NCBI GenBank assembly: GCA_900472395.1
Contig: UCHV01000044.1
Location: 26,123-90,122 of the forward strand
DNA length: 64,000 bases
Source: Hyphomicrobiales bacterium
Lineage (GTDB): Bacteria > Pseudomonadota > Alphaproteobacteria > Rhizobiales > Rhizobiaceae
Direction: 5' to 3'
The notes under the pieces are model-generated. The model made no database searches. It was not told where the DNA came from and saw nothing but the letters and a program-made list of their open reading frames with translations. This document shows positions 1 through 9,080 of the stretch, in pieces; the stretch's first letter is position 1; the number at the start of each line of letters is the position of its first letter. The position numbers were made by a program, and so were the translations under genes.

Positions 1-1
1 A

Positions 2-187
2 GAGATCGTCGATCAAGCATTCAATGATTGGCTGGTTCGGCACCAGATCCCAAAAAATAGCCCGGACGCAGAGCTTGCCGCCGCGATCATCATGACCCTC
101 TATCGAGAGGGCCATAAAACACGGCAAACGCTGGAAGCTGCGATGGCAAAACATCGAGGCCTCACCGATCTGAGCAATTTAGCATGA
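2..187 (+). CDS. C-terminal end of a hypothetical protein (partial)
   Basis: An open frame enters from the left edge and ends at a TGA at 185-187, giving 61 residues of a carboxy terminus. The piece is mostly helical in character, with an amphipathic stretch rich in Ala, Glu and Arg, and has no recognisable motif. The start lies outside the window, so length and family cannot be judged. The frame is open throughout and codon use looks coding, which is the only support. It could be the end of a small DNA-associated or stress protein, but I assign no function. Confidence 0.5.
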   Translation, partial: EIVDQAFNDWLVRHQIPKNSPDAELAAAIIMTLYREGHKTRQTLEAAMAKHRGLTDLSNLA

Positions 188-471
188 GGATCTTGATAGC
201 AGACGAACCAGCGATCCTTTATCGGATTCCCTAAGCTATAGAATCAGCGCAAATTTCTCGGAGGCAATGTCTGGACTGAAAAGGCTGTCGCCTGGAAGTT
301 ACCGTAGCAACACGTCTGTCCCTCGCGACCCTTTCAGGCGCACGTCATCTCTTGCGCGTCTGATTCATTGCAACCGCTGAACCCCCAATGCGAACGGCAA
401 CTTTTGGGCGCCCACGGAGCCCACATGTTTATCATAATATAAGCGAATGCGCGCTGACACCGTCTACGGGT
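188..471. other. Non-coding stretch, nothing recognised
   Basis: Between the partial ORF and the toxin remnant I see no convincing ORF, RNA or repeat. It lies downstream of both flanking genes, so it is a convergent intergenic space. Confidence 0.4.
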
Positions 472-955
472 TCAATGCGTTGCTGCAATGTTCAATCCGA
501 TCATTAGCATCATCGGATCGGATGGAGATCGCATGGACCCAACAGCCTCGTAGAAGGCACGTGCGTCATCGGATATCGCGTGCACCAATAAGCCGCGGAG
601 ACCCATGATTTCGGCGGCGTAGAGCAGCCGAAGACCGGCATCACGCACCAACGCCCGACCGGTACCGCGACCTTGGTAGGACAGATCGATCGCGAGCCAC
701 CCAAGTACAGTGACTGCGATCGGATATGGCATGTTTCGCTTAAAGCGACCCGGCGCGTCTGGTATCTGACAGCGGCGCAATAGCATAATAGGGCAACGAC
801 ACGATTTCCCTCACAGGCTACGAAAGTGAGATACGCACCACCCGCATGATTGCTCGCGCTCGTCGACGCAGCCAACCGTCCAGCCCAGGAAGTCCGGAAT
901 CAAACTCGTCAAGCCCGTGATGCTCGGCCAAAGGCATCGGAGAAGTAAGGGTCAC
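472..955 (-). pseudogene. GNAT-fold toxin of a TacT/AtaT type TA pair, frameshifted
   Basis: Read on the minus strand, the gene begins at a GTG (955) that overlaps the antitoxin stop. It encodes the usual N-terminal piece (an acidic HGLDEFDSG-type stretch, then a WLRRRARA helix). A frameshift near 852 is needed to continue into HAGGAYLTFVACEGNRVVAL. A second shift near 770 leads to PDAPGRFKRNMPYPIAV, the acetyl-CoA loop YQGRGTGRAL and the end DDARAFYEAVG. These are the landmarks of GNAT toxins that acetylate aminoacyl-tRNA in the TacAT/AtaRT families. With two frameshifts no full-length toxin can be made, so this is a decayed gene or, less likely, a cluster of sequencing errors. Confidence 0.8.
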
Positions 956-1247
956 GCCTCATCCCATGGAGCTTTGATCGACATTGTCCGTTTCAGACGC
1001 TCATTAGAAAGCTCGGGTGCATCAAGTCGGCCAAGGTATCCGGCGTGGGCCTCGGGCTGAACGTGAAGACGGTGCGATCAAGCACGACTTCCTCGGCGCG
1101 GCTTTCCGACGCCTCCAGCACGAAATCAGTCCGCGTCTTGCCAAGCAGCTCAGCCGCGCGGTCGATGAGATTGCGCGTGGCGGGTTTGATACGGATATTG
1201 AGTGGAACGCTGGCGTCCAAATTTTTGCTCGTACGTGACGTTGGCAT
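952..1247 (-). pseudogene. DUF1778 (TacA/AtaR-type) antitoxin, frameshifted at the C-terminus
   Basis: The ORF starts at the ATG at 1247 and gives an N-terminal ribbon-helix-helix segment (LNIRIKPATRNLIDRAAELL, followed by GKTRTDFVLEAS) typical of DUF1778 antitoxins, which bind DNA and neutralise a GNAT toxin. After the FTFSP motif near 1050 the frame runs into an unrelated tail that ends at 993. Shifting by one base restores the expected ending (EAHAGYLGRLDAPELSNERL and a final KAPWDEA). The restored stop TGA at 954-952 overlaps the toxin GTG, as in intact pairs. The toxin-neutralising C-terminal part is therefore missing, in step with loss of the toxin. Confidence 0.78.
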
Positions 1248-1790
1248 GGGCAACTCCAATGTGATGCCGGTACATGCTGCAACGACACCATCGTTGCAGC
1301 ACTGTTTCTCTGTCGGCGACTTAGATGGTAACTTTCGCCTGCGAAGGCCAATGGGACAGAATTGCGCGCTCCCCAAACGTGGAAACTGCCGTCATCTGCG
1401 CAGTCCTGAACAAAGCCTTTTGATGGCTGTAATTGTAACCGTGGACGTCCGCATGCTTAAGCGGGATGCTTGCGGTGCCTCGATTGCAAATCCTTGCGCC
1501 GTCAGTTCCCGCACTGGGGTAATCGCGACCGTATTCTGGTCTGGCTAGGATGTCGGCCATTCGATGTTTGAAGGGACGATGGCCTGGAGGAATAGAAACA
1601 GTAAGTTCTGCATAGCGCAATGTGTCTTCTTTGCCCGCCGTCTACGCACCCGCCCTGCTCCGATAGCGGAGGCGATGATCGCGGACTGTAGAGGTAGAAC
1701 GTTACTGTATTTCCTTTCCGGCCCCAAAATGTATTTCGAAACTTCAATGTCTGACCGGGAACCACCAGTGTACTTGGGCATTCAGCAATC
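1248..1790. other. Intergenic region, no gene supported
   Basis: Several overlapping ORFs exist on both strands here, but none has a ribosome site, a recognisable domain or codon use that favours it. The region holds the promoter area of the toxin-antitoxin remnant (to the left) and of the L,D-transpeptidase (to the right). Confidence 0.4.
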
Positions 1791-2768
1791 ATGAAAAAGA
1801 CATTCCTCCTCGCTTGTGCCATGTCGATCGGCTCCTCGACCGCTGTTTTGGCTGAAACACTGTCGGCCGAAGTGATCAATGCGGCACCGATTGTCGGCAT
1901 TGCTTCGGATCGACCAGCGCAACCGCCGGAACAGCCGGACCCTTCGATCATCCGCCTGCAAGTGCTGCTGGATAGGAGGGGAGCATCACCCGGTGTGATC
2001 GATGGTAAATACGGGGAGAACGTCAGCAAGGCGATCGCAGCATTCGAGGCGATGAGTGGCCTTCCGATTGATGGCAAACTCGATGATGGCGTTTTCGGAC
2101 AGCTAGAAGATGGAAGTCCGGTCGTCGGGAACTACCAAATTACGAAGGAAGACACGGAAGGTTTGGTAGAGACAATCCCAAAGGACTACGCGGATCAGGC
2201 ATCCATGGAGCATCTGGGCTTCACGAGTGTCACTGAACGGTTATCGGAGCGTTTTCACATGGACCCGCGATTGTTGAAGTCGCTAAACCCGACATCAACC
2301 TTTGGTGCAGGTGAAACCGTCCTTGTCACAGCACCCGAAAAGCCCAAAACAGGCAGTGTAACGCGTATCGAGGCACACCGGCGCACCGGGCAGGTGGTGG
2401 CTTATGCCGAGGACGGAGCAATTATTACGATTTATCCGGCCACCATAGGCAGTGAAGATAATCCAACGCCTTCCGGATCTCATAAGATTGAGGGCGTCGC
2501 ACGGATGCCGGAATACACATACAATCCCAAAATCAATTTCCAGCAAGGTAGCAACAAGAGAGTATTGAAGCTTCCGAGCGGTCCGAACAATCCGGTTGGC
2601 ACGGTCTGGATCGATCTTTCCGAGCCCACCTATGGAATTCACGGCACGCCGGAGCCAAGCTTGATCGACAAGGCCGGATCACACGGATGTATTCGCCTCA
2701 CGAATTGGGATGTTGAGGAACTGGCCGCGATGGTGAAGCCTGGTGTGATAGTTGACATCGTTGATTAA
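1791..2768 (+). CDS. Secreted L,D-transpeptidase (YkuD) with PG-binding domain
   Basis: This 325-residue protein starts with a signal peptide (residues 1-22, ending VLAETLS). A peptidoglycan_binding_1 domain follows at about 52-110 (LQVLLDRRGASPGVIDGKYG and following), then a LysM-like linker at about 150-185. The YkuD catalytic domain is at about 190-325. The catalytic signature is visible as GIHGTPEP followed by SHGCIRL, where the Cys is the nucleophile and the His pair belongs to the site. Enzymes of this family form 3-3 cross-links in peptidoglycan or attach proteins to it in the periplasm; which of these it does cannot be told. It appears monocistronic. The domain order and length are normal for rhizobial members. 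Confidence 0.92.
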   Translation: MKKTFLLACAMSIGSSTAVLAETLSAEVINAAPIVGIASDRPAQPPEQPDPSIIRLQVLLDRRGASPGVIDGKYGENVSKAIAAFEAMSGLPIDGKLDDGVFGQLEDGSPVVGNYQITKEDTEGLVETIPKDYADQASMEHLGFTSVTERLSERFHMDPRLLKSLNPTSTFGAGETVLVTAPEKPKTGSVTRIEAHRRTGQVVAYAEDGAIITIYPATIGSEDNPTPSGSHKIEGVARMPEYTYNPKINFQQGSNKRVLKLPSGPNNPVGTVWIDLSEPTYGIHGTPEPSLIDKAGSHGCIRLTNWDVEELAAMVKPGVIVDIVD

Positions 2769-3697
2769 GAGCGATGTCGAGACGGTCAACCATCGTTCGG
2801 TCGCGATTTTCAGACGCCCACATAGTGACAATTTGCCTTGCAGGAGACGAATCACTGCCACCGTCACTTCAAGATCTTCACCTCGAAATGGCATGATGTC
2901 AGTGAGGCATCAATGCACAACCAAGGCATGACGCGTGAGCTTTCACGCTCGAAAAGCTGATAAGACACTGATCAAACGCGGCGGACGTGCTATGCCTGAA
3001 AACCATTGCCTAATACAAAAAAGCACCACTTCAGACGTCGTTCACAACCCGCACTGTCATAAATTAGGTTAAGAACGGCCAGCATGCCATTGACTTTTCA
3101 TCAATTTTCATAACGTCTCAGGCAGATAACTTCACCACTTTTGTGATGCATCAATCCGCTTTCCAGCTGCACGCCGGATCGGCAGCGTACTGAATGACAG
3201 CAGTCAGTTCCAGATCACCAAAACGGTTTCTGGATTACACCCAACGTCCCGTGCACACCACCTAACGCCTCAGGATCACTGGTCATAACAATCCGTCACG
3301 TCGGCTTCGGCCGAGCGTATGACCGACGTCAGGGCCTGTAGCACCGTCCCGGAAATTGACTAAGGGATGCAGGCCGCGATTGTTGACAAGCGTAAACGCT
3401 TGAAACATCTTCCCGGCAATCCCGATCGAATTATGTCCCAGTCACTCGATCGCGTCTTGAAAGTTGAACGCGATCAACGGCTAAACCTCAACGATGAGTC
3501 CGGTGCAGGACATTCTTTTCCCCTATCGCGTACGCAAATAGAGCCACCCACAAGCCAAACTGGTGTCCCAAAGTCCGACACTACACCTTTTCCGGGGCGA
3601 GATAAGTGAACCGGCCGATTTCTTGCAGCACCTTAAACAAATGAAACCTTATTGCATAGAAGGCGTCGGATGCTGGAAGATCTGCCAACGGGCTTAG
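2769..3697. other. Gene-poor stretch of 0.9 kb
   Basis: No ORF here has both a ribosome site and a recognisable family. An 80-codon frame at 3367-3609 is possible but looks random, without hydrophobic or structured segments. I see no RNA gene or repeat. Base composition around 2950-3200 is more AT-rich than the flanks, which would fit regulatory or horizontally acquired DNA. Confidence 0.4.
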
Positions 3698-3997
3698 TCA
3701 CGATGAACTCATCGACATCCTCAGTGTGAAACGGGCGGGCCGTAGCGGTATCTCCACTTCATCTTCATTGGAAAGATGTGCGAGCAGAACCGTAAAAAGG
3801 CGGCGTGCTTCCTTCAACTTTCGAGAGTCGGCAATCGGTTTGTCGATAACGCCGCGGAGCACGCACACGACATCGTTAGCGGCGCGGCGGATCTGCCGTT
3901 CTGGTGCTTGCGCTGAGATTTCCAATGCCAGCGCGTACATGCGCGTGAAACTACGGGCATTACCCGCAGCGTTGAGCCAACCATCATGTTTGTTCAT
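3698..3997 (-). CDS. Hypothetical protein, 99 aa
   Basis: The frame gives a plausible small soluble protein: an alpha-helical, charge-patterned sequence with ALALEISAQAPERQIRRAAN and a mixed hydrophobic core (VVCVLRGVIDKPIADSRKL, RRLFTVLLAHL). It then has an acidic patch and a basic tail. I do not recognise the family. No good Shine-Dalgarno precedes the ATG at 3997, so the start is uncertain. It stands alone between two gaps. The opposite strand also has a long frame, but that one has low-complexity Arg/Ser runs typical of a shadow. Confidence 0.4.
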   Translation of the reverse strand: MNKHDGWLNAAGNARSFTRMYALALEISAQAPERQIRRAANDVVCVLRGVIDKPIADSRKLKEARRLFTVLLAHLSNEDEVEIPLRPARFTLRMSMSSS

Positions 3998-4189
3998 GGT
4001 TACTGAAATAGGTCAGAAGATACCGATGTCACCCGGAGAGCGTTTTTGTAGTCAAGCTCACATTAATTTATTAGTAATCATGAATGTCGCGGTGAGGAGC
4101 GCATATCGGCTCAATGGCGGACCGAACCACCTCACCACCCGTTGGAACGCAACAAGATTGGCGTTGCTGACAAAAACCGCCTCAAGATA

Positions 4190-4345
4190 TCAGCCGTTGG
4201 GATTGACGACTTCGGAGGCGGGCTGATTCTCAGTCTCGCCCGGCTTCAAAACAAAAACGTAAGCCCCGCCAATCACTATGCCGAGAATGAAAATAACTGC
4301 GACAAATGTAAACATGCCGCGACGGGCCTTGCTATCGGTACTCAT
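4190..4345 (-). CDS. 51-aa single-span membrane protein, paralogue of 19182-19337
   Basis: The protein starts MSTDSKARRGMFTFVAV and has one hydrophobic segment at about residues 11-33 (FVAVIFILGIVIGGAYVFVL), then a short polar tail. The start at 4345 is chosen because it aligns exactly, residue for residue in length, with the 51-residue protein at 19182-19337 (MSGESKARKGMFTYVGI); a longer frame to 4381 is possible. The conserved parts are the SKAR[RK]GMFT N-terminus, the membrane span with IG-A-Y, and a tail containing E-N-x-x-QP. Function is unknown; it presumably sits in the inner membrane with a short cytoplasmic N-terminus. Confidence 0.65.
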   Translation of the reverse strand: MSTDSKARRGMFTFVAVIFILGIVIGGAYVFVLKPGETENQPASEVVNPNG

Positions 4346-4858
4346 GAATTTCACTTTCATTGGCGCAATTTGGTCGGTCACCCACCAACGCGTCAGTTAG
4401 AAGATCGAGCATATGGCCCCCACTCAAGGGCGCAATGCAGATGGTGCATAAACTCAACAAATCGAAAGCATGTGTGCTGGATTGATGCCTGAGGTTTGCC
4501 ATGCCGCCGACAACACATGACCGCGGCTTCTGTTCCAGCTCCATCGGGCACGGCCTGCCGACTCGCTTCAGCTTTTCAAACCGACAAGGCGCTGGGCCTG
4601 TATGATAGACTTTTCATCGCCGGTTTCGCAGCTCAGGAAGAAAACATACAGCGTTGTTATCGCCTGCGTTTGGTGTATGCCCCTGCCCGCTGCCAGATTG
4701 TGCACTATTGTTGACTTCACGACTTTGCGAACACTCGGGCAATTTGCGACACCCTGTCGGTAGTGCCTCTGGCCAACTCACCCCTGCGAGCAAAATATGA
4801 GGCATATTCGTAACAAATCCAATCACCGTGCGTTGTCGACGGCACGGGAGAAATAAAT
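4346..4858. other. Intergenic region, nothing assigned
   Basis: The region separates the divergent small membrane protein and the formylglutamate amidohydrolase-like operon. It must carry both promoters, but I could not pick a convincing -35/-10 pair. Short frames present on both strands look like shadows. Confidence 0.35.
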
Positions 4859-5743
4859 ATGCCAGACGCTACCAGAGCCAACACAATGGCCCAATCTTTG
4901 CGAGCGGCCGGATCACGGCCAAAACCAGCCGGACTTCGCGACATACTATTTCAGGATGAGCGCGCGCTCTGGAGCATCGAGCGAGGCTCATCACCCGTTA
5001 TAGCCACGGCGATTCACGAAGGGCATTCGGTACGAACAAATCTGGCCGACCAATATGCGCTGACGTCTGGCGAGAGATTGCGCGAAGAAGATCCATTTAC
5101 TGCCTATACGATCCGCGACGTCCAAAATCGTGTCACGTTTCACCGGTCGCGGTTTGAAGTCGATCTCAACCGAAATCGCGACGGCGCGATCTACCTGTCG
5201 CCCGAACAGGCATGGGGATTGAAGGTCTGGTCAGGCGTGCTCGCACCCGAATCTATCGAAGCTTCCTTGCAGATACATGACGCATATTATGAGACACTGA
5301 AAACGACCCTTCGAGGCATTGAGCGACAGTTCGGTCGGTTCGTCCTGCTGGATGTTCACAGCTACAATCATCGTCGTGATGGACCTGACGCCGCGCCGAC
5401 AGAACCAGCGTCTGCCCCCGACATCAACATCGGCACGTTCTCCATGGATCGGCAGCGTTGGGCGCCGGTCGTCGACGCATTGATCGCGCATCTCGGTTCA
5501 TTCGAAATCAATGGCCGACCGCTTGATGTCAGGGAAAACGTCGCGTTCCAGGGTAAGGGCGAGCAGACCCGGTTCGTCCACGAGCACTTCCCGAATTCCG
5601 GTTGCGCGATTGCAATCGAGTTCAAGAAAATCTTCATGGACGAATGGACAGGCGAACCGGACGCCGAGATACTGGACCAGCTTCGCAACATGATCTCCTC
5701 CGCAGTGCCTGTGCTCGAAAGAGTTCTGGAAGGTCGGGCATGA
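4859..5743 (+). CDS. N-formylglutamate amidohydrolase family protein
   Basis: This 294-residue protein belongs to the FGase/HutG-like family, zinc enzymes that cleave N-formylglutamate or related N-acyl amino acids. Visible family landmarks are IHEGHSVR (about residues 52-60), DPFTAYTI, the basic FEVDLNRNRDGAIYL segment, LLDVHSYNHRR (metal and substrate site) and a late EFKKIFMDEW. It is longer than a minimal domain but within range. It is the first gene of an operon: its stop overlaps the start of the DUF1704 gene by 4 nt (ATGA). There are no histidine-utilisation genes nearby, so a role in the Hut pathway is unlikely. Context points to removal of a blocking group from a peptide or amino acid. 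Confidence 0.85.
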   Translation: MPDATRANTMAQSLRAAGSRPKPAGLRDILFQDERALWSIERGSSPVIATAIHEGHSVRTNLADQYALTSGERLREEDPFTAYTIRDVQNRVTFHRSRFEVDLNRNRDGAIYLSPEQAWGLKVWSGVLAPESIEASLQIHDAYYETLKTTLRGIERQFGRFVLLDVHSYNHRRDGPDAAPTEPASAPDINIGTFSMDRQRWAPVVDALIAHLGSFEINGRPLDVRENVAFQGKGEQTRFVHEHFPNSGCAIAIEFKKIFMDEWTGEPDAEILDQLRNMISSAVPVLERVLEGRA

Positions 5744-7614
5744 GCAGCGCACCCCCCGAACAGACGCATGCCGACGGTGAGTGGTTGGACGAAATCATCG
5801 CCTGTCTCGACGAGGGTAAAGCGGTCCGGCGAGACTTGCCGGGCGGCGGACGACTTCATATTGACAGACCGTTGCCGTTTCTGTGCGTTCACATTGCGGT
5901 AGACGATGCGGAGCCGGTGGCGCGTGATATCGTGCAGGCAAACGCAGCCTACCTGATTGCATCCCATGCTCCGATTGCGATCAAGATCATTGATGCCGTT
6001 GCCGAGGCCATGAAGGGCCGCTTCGGCTCCTTTGCTGTTTTCGATCTTGGAGAGCTCACGCAGGATCGTTTTCTGACCGAGGACGCGCCTTTTCTGCCGC
6101 CGTTTGAAATCGCCATATGGTCGAGCGATGACATGGCGCAGGCAGCGGAATGCTTCTCTTCCGCGATCAGCGATAGCGAGGCCCGGTTTCGCACGCCCAA
6201 GGTGGAACGCGTAACAACACCGCCATATCGTGAAGACATAGCGCTGGCGCGCGATTTGCGCCTTTCGGCGCTCGCGGTCAGGTTCGCCCCTGTTTATCGT
6301 CAGGCAGGCACGGATAACGCTTATCCGGAACTGCGCGAACAGCTTGTTGCCATGATCTTCGATGCCGGCCTGAAGGCTATGGCGTCCTTCATCGAATCTG
6401 AGAATATCCTCACGCTCAAGACCCATCGGGCTCTCGGACGCAGAGCCTTCGTCGACGCAGTTACGCGTGTTGACCGGAGCATCGATGAGGTTGCCTCGTC
6501 CTTCGATTTCCTGCTTGCGGTGACGCCTATCAACGCTGAGGCCGCTTTCGATGCCTTCCGGGAAAATGGCGACTATCCCGCCTTTCTCTATCGGCCCCTC
6601 ACCGTCCAGATCGAATCCGCGAAACGCAAGCTGTATTCGATCTCTTTTGATCATCTGGAAGACCCGGTACTTTACCAACTGTATCGCGAAAAGCAGCATG
6701 AACTCGACTTGCAGCTTTCTCTTCTATCGTTCCGCCAGAAACCACAGTTCGTCGAATTCGGTCGCGCCCTCTACGGGCCGGTGGAGCCGGCGCTCCTCGA
6801 CGAAGCCAGGATGATTTTGGCGCATCTTGCGAACGTTGACGCCAATGATGATGGAGAATTGGATAACGCCATCGCCGACGCTGGTTTTGTCCAGGCTCGC
6901 GCGCTTGACATGATCACGGCCTACCGTACGCAGCTCGACGAATTCGAGGTGTCCGTCGAGCTTCGCGATGACCTACCCTCGGGATTGATGGTTTCAGGAC
7001 ACCGCCTTCTGATTTCAAGCGCGACCCTGATGGACAAGCAGAGGGTGGACCCTTTGCTTTCCCATGAGATCGGCGTTCACCTGCTCACTTATTTCAACGG
7101 CTCTGCGCAGGGCCTGCGGCTCTTCCGCACCGGGCTCGCGGGGTACGAGGGCATGCAGGAGGGCCTGGCGGTGTTTGCGGAGTATCTTTCAGGCGGGATG
7201 ACTCCTGCCCGGTTGAGATTGATCGCCGCGCGGGTGGTCGGATGCGCTTCCATGCTTGATGGTGCTACATTCTCGCAAACCTATTCGACCCTGGTGAACG
7301 AGTATAATTTTTCATCGCCCGCCGCCTTCAACCTGGTGCTGCGGCTCTATCGAGGCGGTGGTCTCGCGAAGGATGCCATTTACCTTCGCGGACTGCTGGC
7401 CTTGCTCGCCCATTTGAAAGTCGGCGGCGCGCTTGAACCGTTCTGGATGGGCAAGATCGCCGCTTCGCACTTCACCGTGATGCAGGAACTGGCCGAGCGG
7501 GGGTTGTTGCGACGGCCGGCGGTTCGACCACTTTTTCTCGAAACAGAAGAGGGACGCGCCCGACTGGCTGTAGCCAGACGCGGCATGCGTCCAATCGACA
7601 TGATACAACCATAG
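5740..7614 (+). CDS. DUF1704 zinc metallopeptidase-like QEGLA-motif protein
   Basis: The 624-residue protein carries the DUF1704 signature. SHEIGVHLLTYFNG gives H442, E443 and H447 of an HExxxH zinc site. The family QEGLA motif follows at residues 473-477 (GYEGMQEGLAVFAEYL). Database entries often call such proteins flavohaemoglobin expression-modulating, but eukaryotic members (MATCAP) are tyrosine carboxypeptidases. The start at 5740 overlaps the stop of the upstream gene by 4 nt; an in-frame upstream extension exists but lies inside that gene. The N-terminal third (about 1-200) has no domain I recognise. It is translationally coupled to FGase and followed after 8 nt by an ATP-grasp ligase, so the three probably act on one small peptide-like substrate. 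Confidence 0.85.
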   Translation: MSSAPPEQTHADGEWLDEIIACLDEGKAVRRDLPGGGRLHIDRPLPFLCVHIAVDDAEPVARDIVQANAAYLIASHAPIAIKIIDAVAEAMKGRFGSFAVFDLGELTQDRFLTEDAPFLPPFEIAIWSSDDMAQAAECFSSAISDSEARFRTPKVERVTTPPYREDIALARDLRLSALAVRFAPVYRQAGTDNAYPELREQLVAMIFDAGLKAMASFIESENILTLKTHRALGRRAFVDAVTRVDRSIDEVASSFDFLLAVTPINAEAAFDAFRENGDYPAFLYRPLTVQIESAKRKLYSISFDHLEDPVLYQLYREKQHELDLQLSLLSFRQKPQFVEFGRALYGPVEPALLDEARMILAHLANVDANDDGELDNAIADAGFVQARALDMITAYRTQLDEFEVSVELRDDLPSGLMVSGHRLLISSATLMDKQRVDPLLSHEIGVHLLTYFNGSAQGLRLFRTGLAGYEGMQEGLAVFAEYLSGGMTPARLRLIAARVVGCASMLDGATFSQTYSTLVNEYNFSSPAAFNLVLRLYRGGGLAKDAIYLRGLLALLAHLKVGGALEPFWMGKIAASHFTVMQELAERGLLRRPAVRPLFLETEEGRARLAVARRGMRPIDMIQP

Positions 7615-7622
7615 GAGACACG

Positions 7623-8669
7623 ATGCGGATCGCTTTTTTCGTCAATACAATCGCCGACGAGGCAGGATTTTTCACCACGACATCGCTTGCGCTGGCCGCC
7701 CTTGGACGTGGGCACGACGTTTGTTACCTCACGCCCGGCGATTTTGTTTTGCGCCCGGATGACAGCCTGTTGGTTCGCGCCACTTCGGTAAAAGGAGCAA
7801 AGACGAAAAAGGCGGACGCTTTCGTTGCCGCCCTTCAGAGCGATCAGGCAAAAGTCGAAACGATCCCGGTAGAAGATATCGACATCTTGTTCCTGCGCAA
7901 CGATCCATCGCAGGATGCCGACGAGCGCCCTTGGGCGGCCCACGCAGGCATCCTCTTCGGTCGCCTCGCCGCTGATCGCGGGGTCCTGACGGTCAATGAT
8001 CCCGACGGTCTCGCGCGTGCTCAAAACAAGTTGTATTTTCAGGAGTTCCCGGAAAAGGTCCGACCGAAAACACTGATCTCCAAAAGCATTGAGGAAATCC
8101 GGGCTTTCATTGATGAGCAGAAACAGGGAGTGATCCTGAAACCCTTGCAGGGTTCGGGCGGAAAGAACGTTTTCAAGATCGCCTCGAGCAAGGAAGCCAA
8201 CCTCAACCAGATTTTCGAAGCCGTCAGCGGCGAAGGCTATCTGATTGCACAGGGTTATCTTCCCGATGCCACGGCGGGCGACATCAGGCTGTTTCTGATG
8301 AATGGTCGTCCTCTTCAAAGGGATGGCGCCTATGCCGCGCTGCGGCGCGTTCCGGCCAAGGGCGAGGTTCGATCGAACATGCACGCGGCAGGCACGGCTG
8401 CTCCCGCTGAAATAACCCCGAAAATTCTCGAGGTCGCGGAAATGGTTCGTCCCAAGATCGTCGGCGACGGCATGTTCCTGGTCGGACTTGATATAGTCGG
8501 AGACAAGATCCTCGAGATCAATGTGTTCACGCCCGGTGGCCTGCCGGATATCGCCGAACTGCACGGCGTTGATCTTTCCGTGGATGTCGTCGTCGCTCTC
8601 GAGCAGAAAGTCGAGATGCGCAAGAATTACGCCGGAAAAATCAGTAACGCAGTGTTGGCAACACTGTAA
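7623..8669 (+). CDS. Glutathione-synthetase-like ATP-grasp ligase
   Basis: The 348-residue protein has the layout of bacterial glutathione synthetase: an N-terminal pre-ATP-grasp fold (MRIAFFVNTI at residues 1-10) and the ATP-binding loop KPLQGSGGKNVFKI. The acidic metal-binding strand follows as GDIRLFLMNG, and then GLDIVGDKILEINVFTPGGL. Such enzymes join a carboxylate to an amine with ATP. A strong ribosome site (GGAGACACG) precedes the ATG only 8 nt after the DUF1704 stop. A housekeeping gshB is normally found beside other genes, so this copy is probably a paralogue with a different acceptor, working with the DUF1704 peptidase and the amidohydrolase encoded upstream. Confidence 0.88.
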   Translation: MRIAFFVNTIADEAGFFTTTSLALAALGRGHDVCYLTPGDFVLRPDDSLLVRATSVKGAKTKKADAFVAALQSDQAKVETIPVEDIDILFLRNDPSQDADERPWAAHAGILFGRLAADRGVLTVNDPDGLARAQNKLYFQEFPEKVRPKTLISKSIEEIRAFIDEQKQGVILKPLQGSGGKNVFKIASSKEANLNQIFEAVSGEGYLIAQGYLPDATAGDIRLFLMNGRPLQRDGAYAALRRVPAKGEVRSNMHAAGTAAPAEITPKILEVAEMVRPKIVGDGMFLVGLDIVGDKILEINVFTPGGLPDIAELHGVDLSVDVVVALEQKVEMRKNYAGKISNAVLATL

Positions 8670-8797
8670 GATGTCTGCTGCGGAAACCTGCCTACCGTGA
8701 CTGTTTCATACGGCCGATGCCCCTCATAAATGCGCAATTCACACTGCGCCTTTATGAGGCAAGGGTGCCGGTCGGGGTGATGACCCGGCCGAGAATT

Positions 8798-8989
8798 TCA
8801 TCCCTTCTCACCGTGTCGGTCCTTCGCCATCTCGGGTGGTGCGACAGGTGTGCTAAGTGCATTTGTCGCACCTTCGGTTTCTTCGTCAGCCGGAACCTTG
8901 TCAGCAGCGTTATTGTCGCCACGGGCCTTCTCTGCGGCCTCGGGGTCGACGGCGTATTCGGGTGCTGGTTCCATTTCAGGATTGGACAT
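8798..8989 (-). CDS. Small hydrophilic protein, 63 aa
   Basis: The frame starts MSNPEMEPAPEYAVDPEAAE and is rich in Glu, Asp, Ala and Pro, without hydrophobic segments, so it is probably disordered. A weak GAGAA precedes the ATG at 8989. It lies opposite and between the ATP-grasp and flavoprotein genes. It resembles in style, not in alignable sequence, the charged protein at 19334-19585, and rhizobial genomes have many such stress-associated small proteins. No function can be given. The chance that it is a shadow is real, although nothing else occupies this space. Confidence 0.5.
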   Translation of the reverse strand: MSNPEMEPAPEYAVDPEAAEKARGDNNAADKVPADEETEGATNALSTPVAPPEMAKDRHGEKG

Positions 8990-9080
8990 CTGGTTCTCGC
9001 TTTTTGTTGAACTTGATACGGAACGAAGTTGGCCGCGCGACTGTTCCACCGGCTTGCGTATGACCAAGGACAAGCCAAGA

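Noticed and set aside
5368..6699. 443-codon minus-strand ORF
   Set aside because: It lies opposite the FGase and DUF1704 genes, which carry clear motifs; its product is Arg/Ser-rich without domains, as expected from a shadow frame.
5740..7614. Role of the DUF1704 protein in flavohaemoglobin expression
   Set aside because: The name is a legacy annotation; hmp is at 42.5 kb with no visible link, so I do not infer this function.
7380..8564. 394-codon minus-strand ORF
   Set aside because: It is the antisense of the ATP-grasp and DUF1704 genes and has no family pattern or ribosome site.
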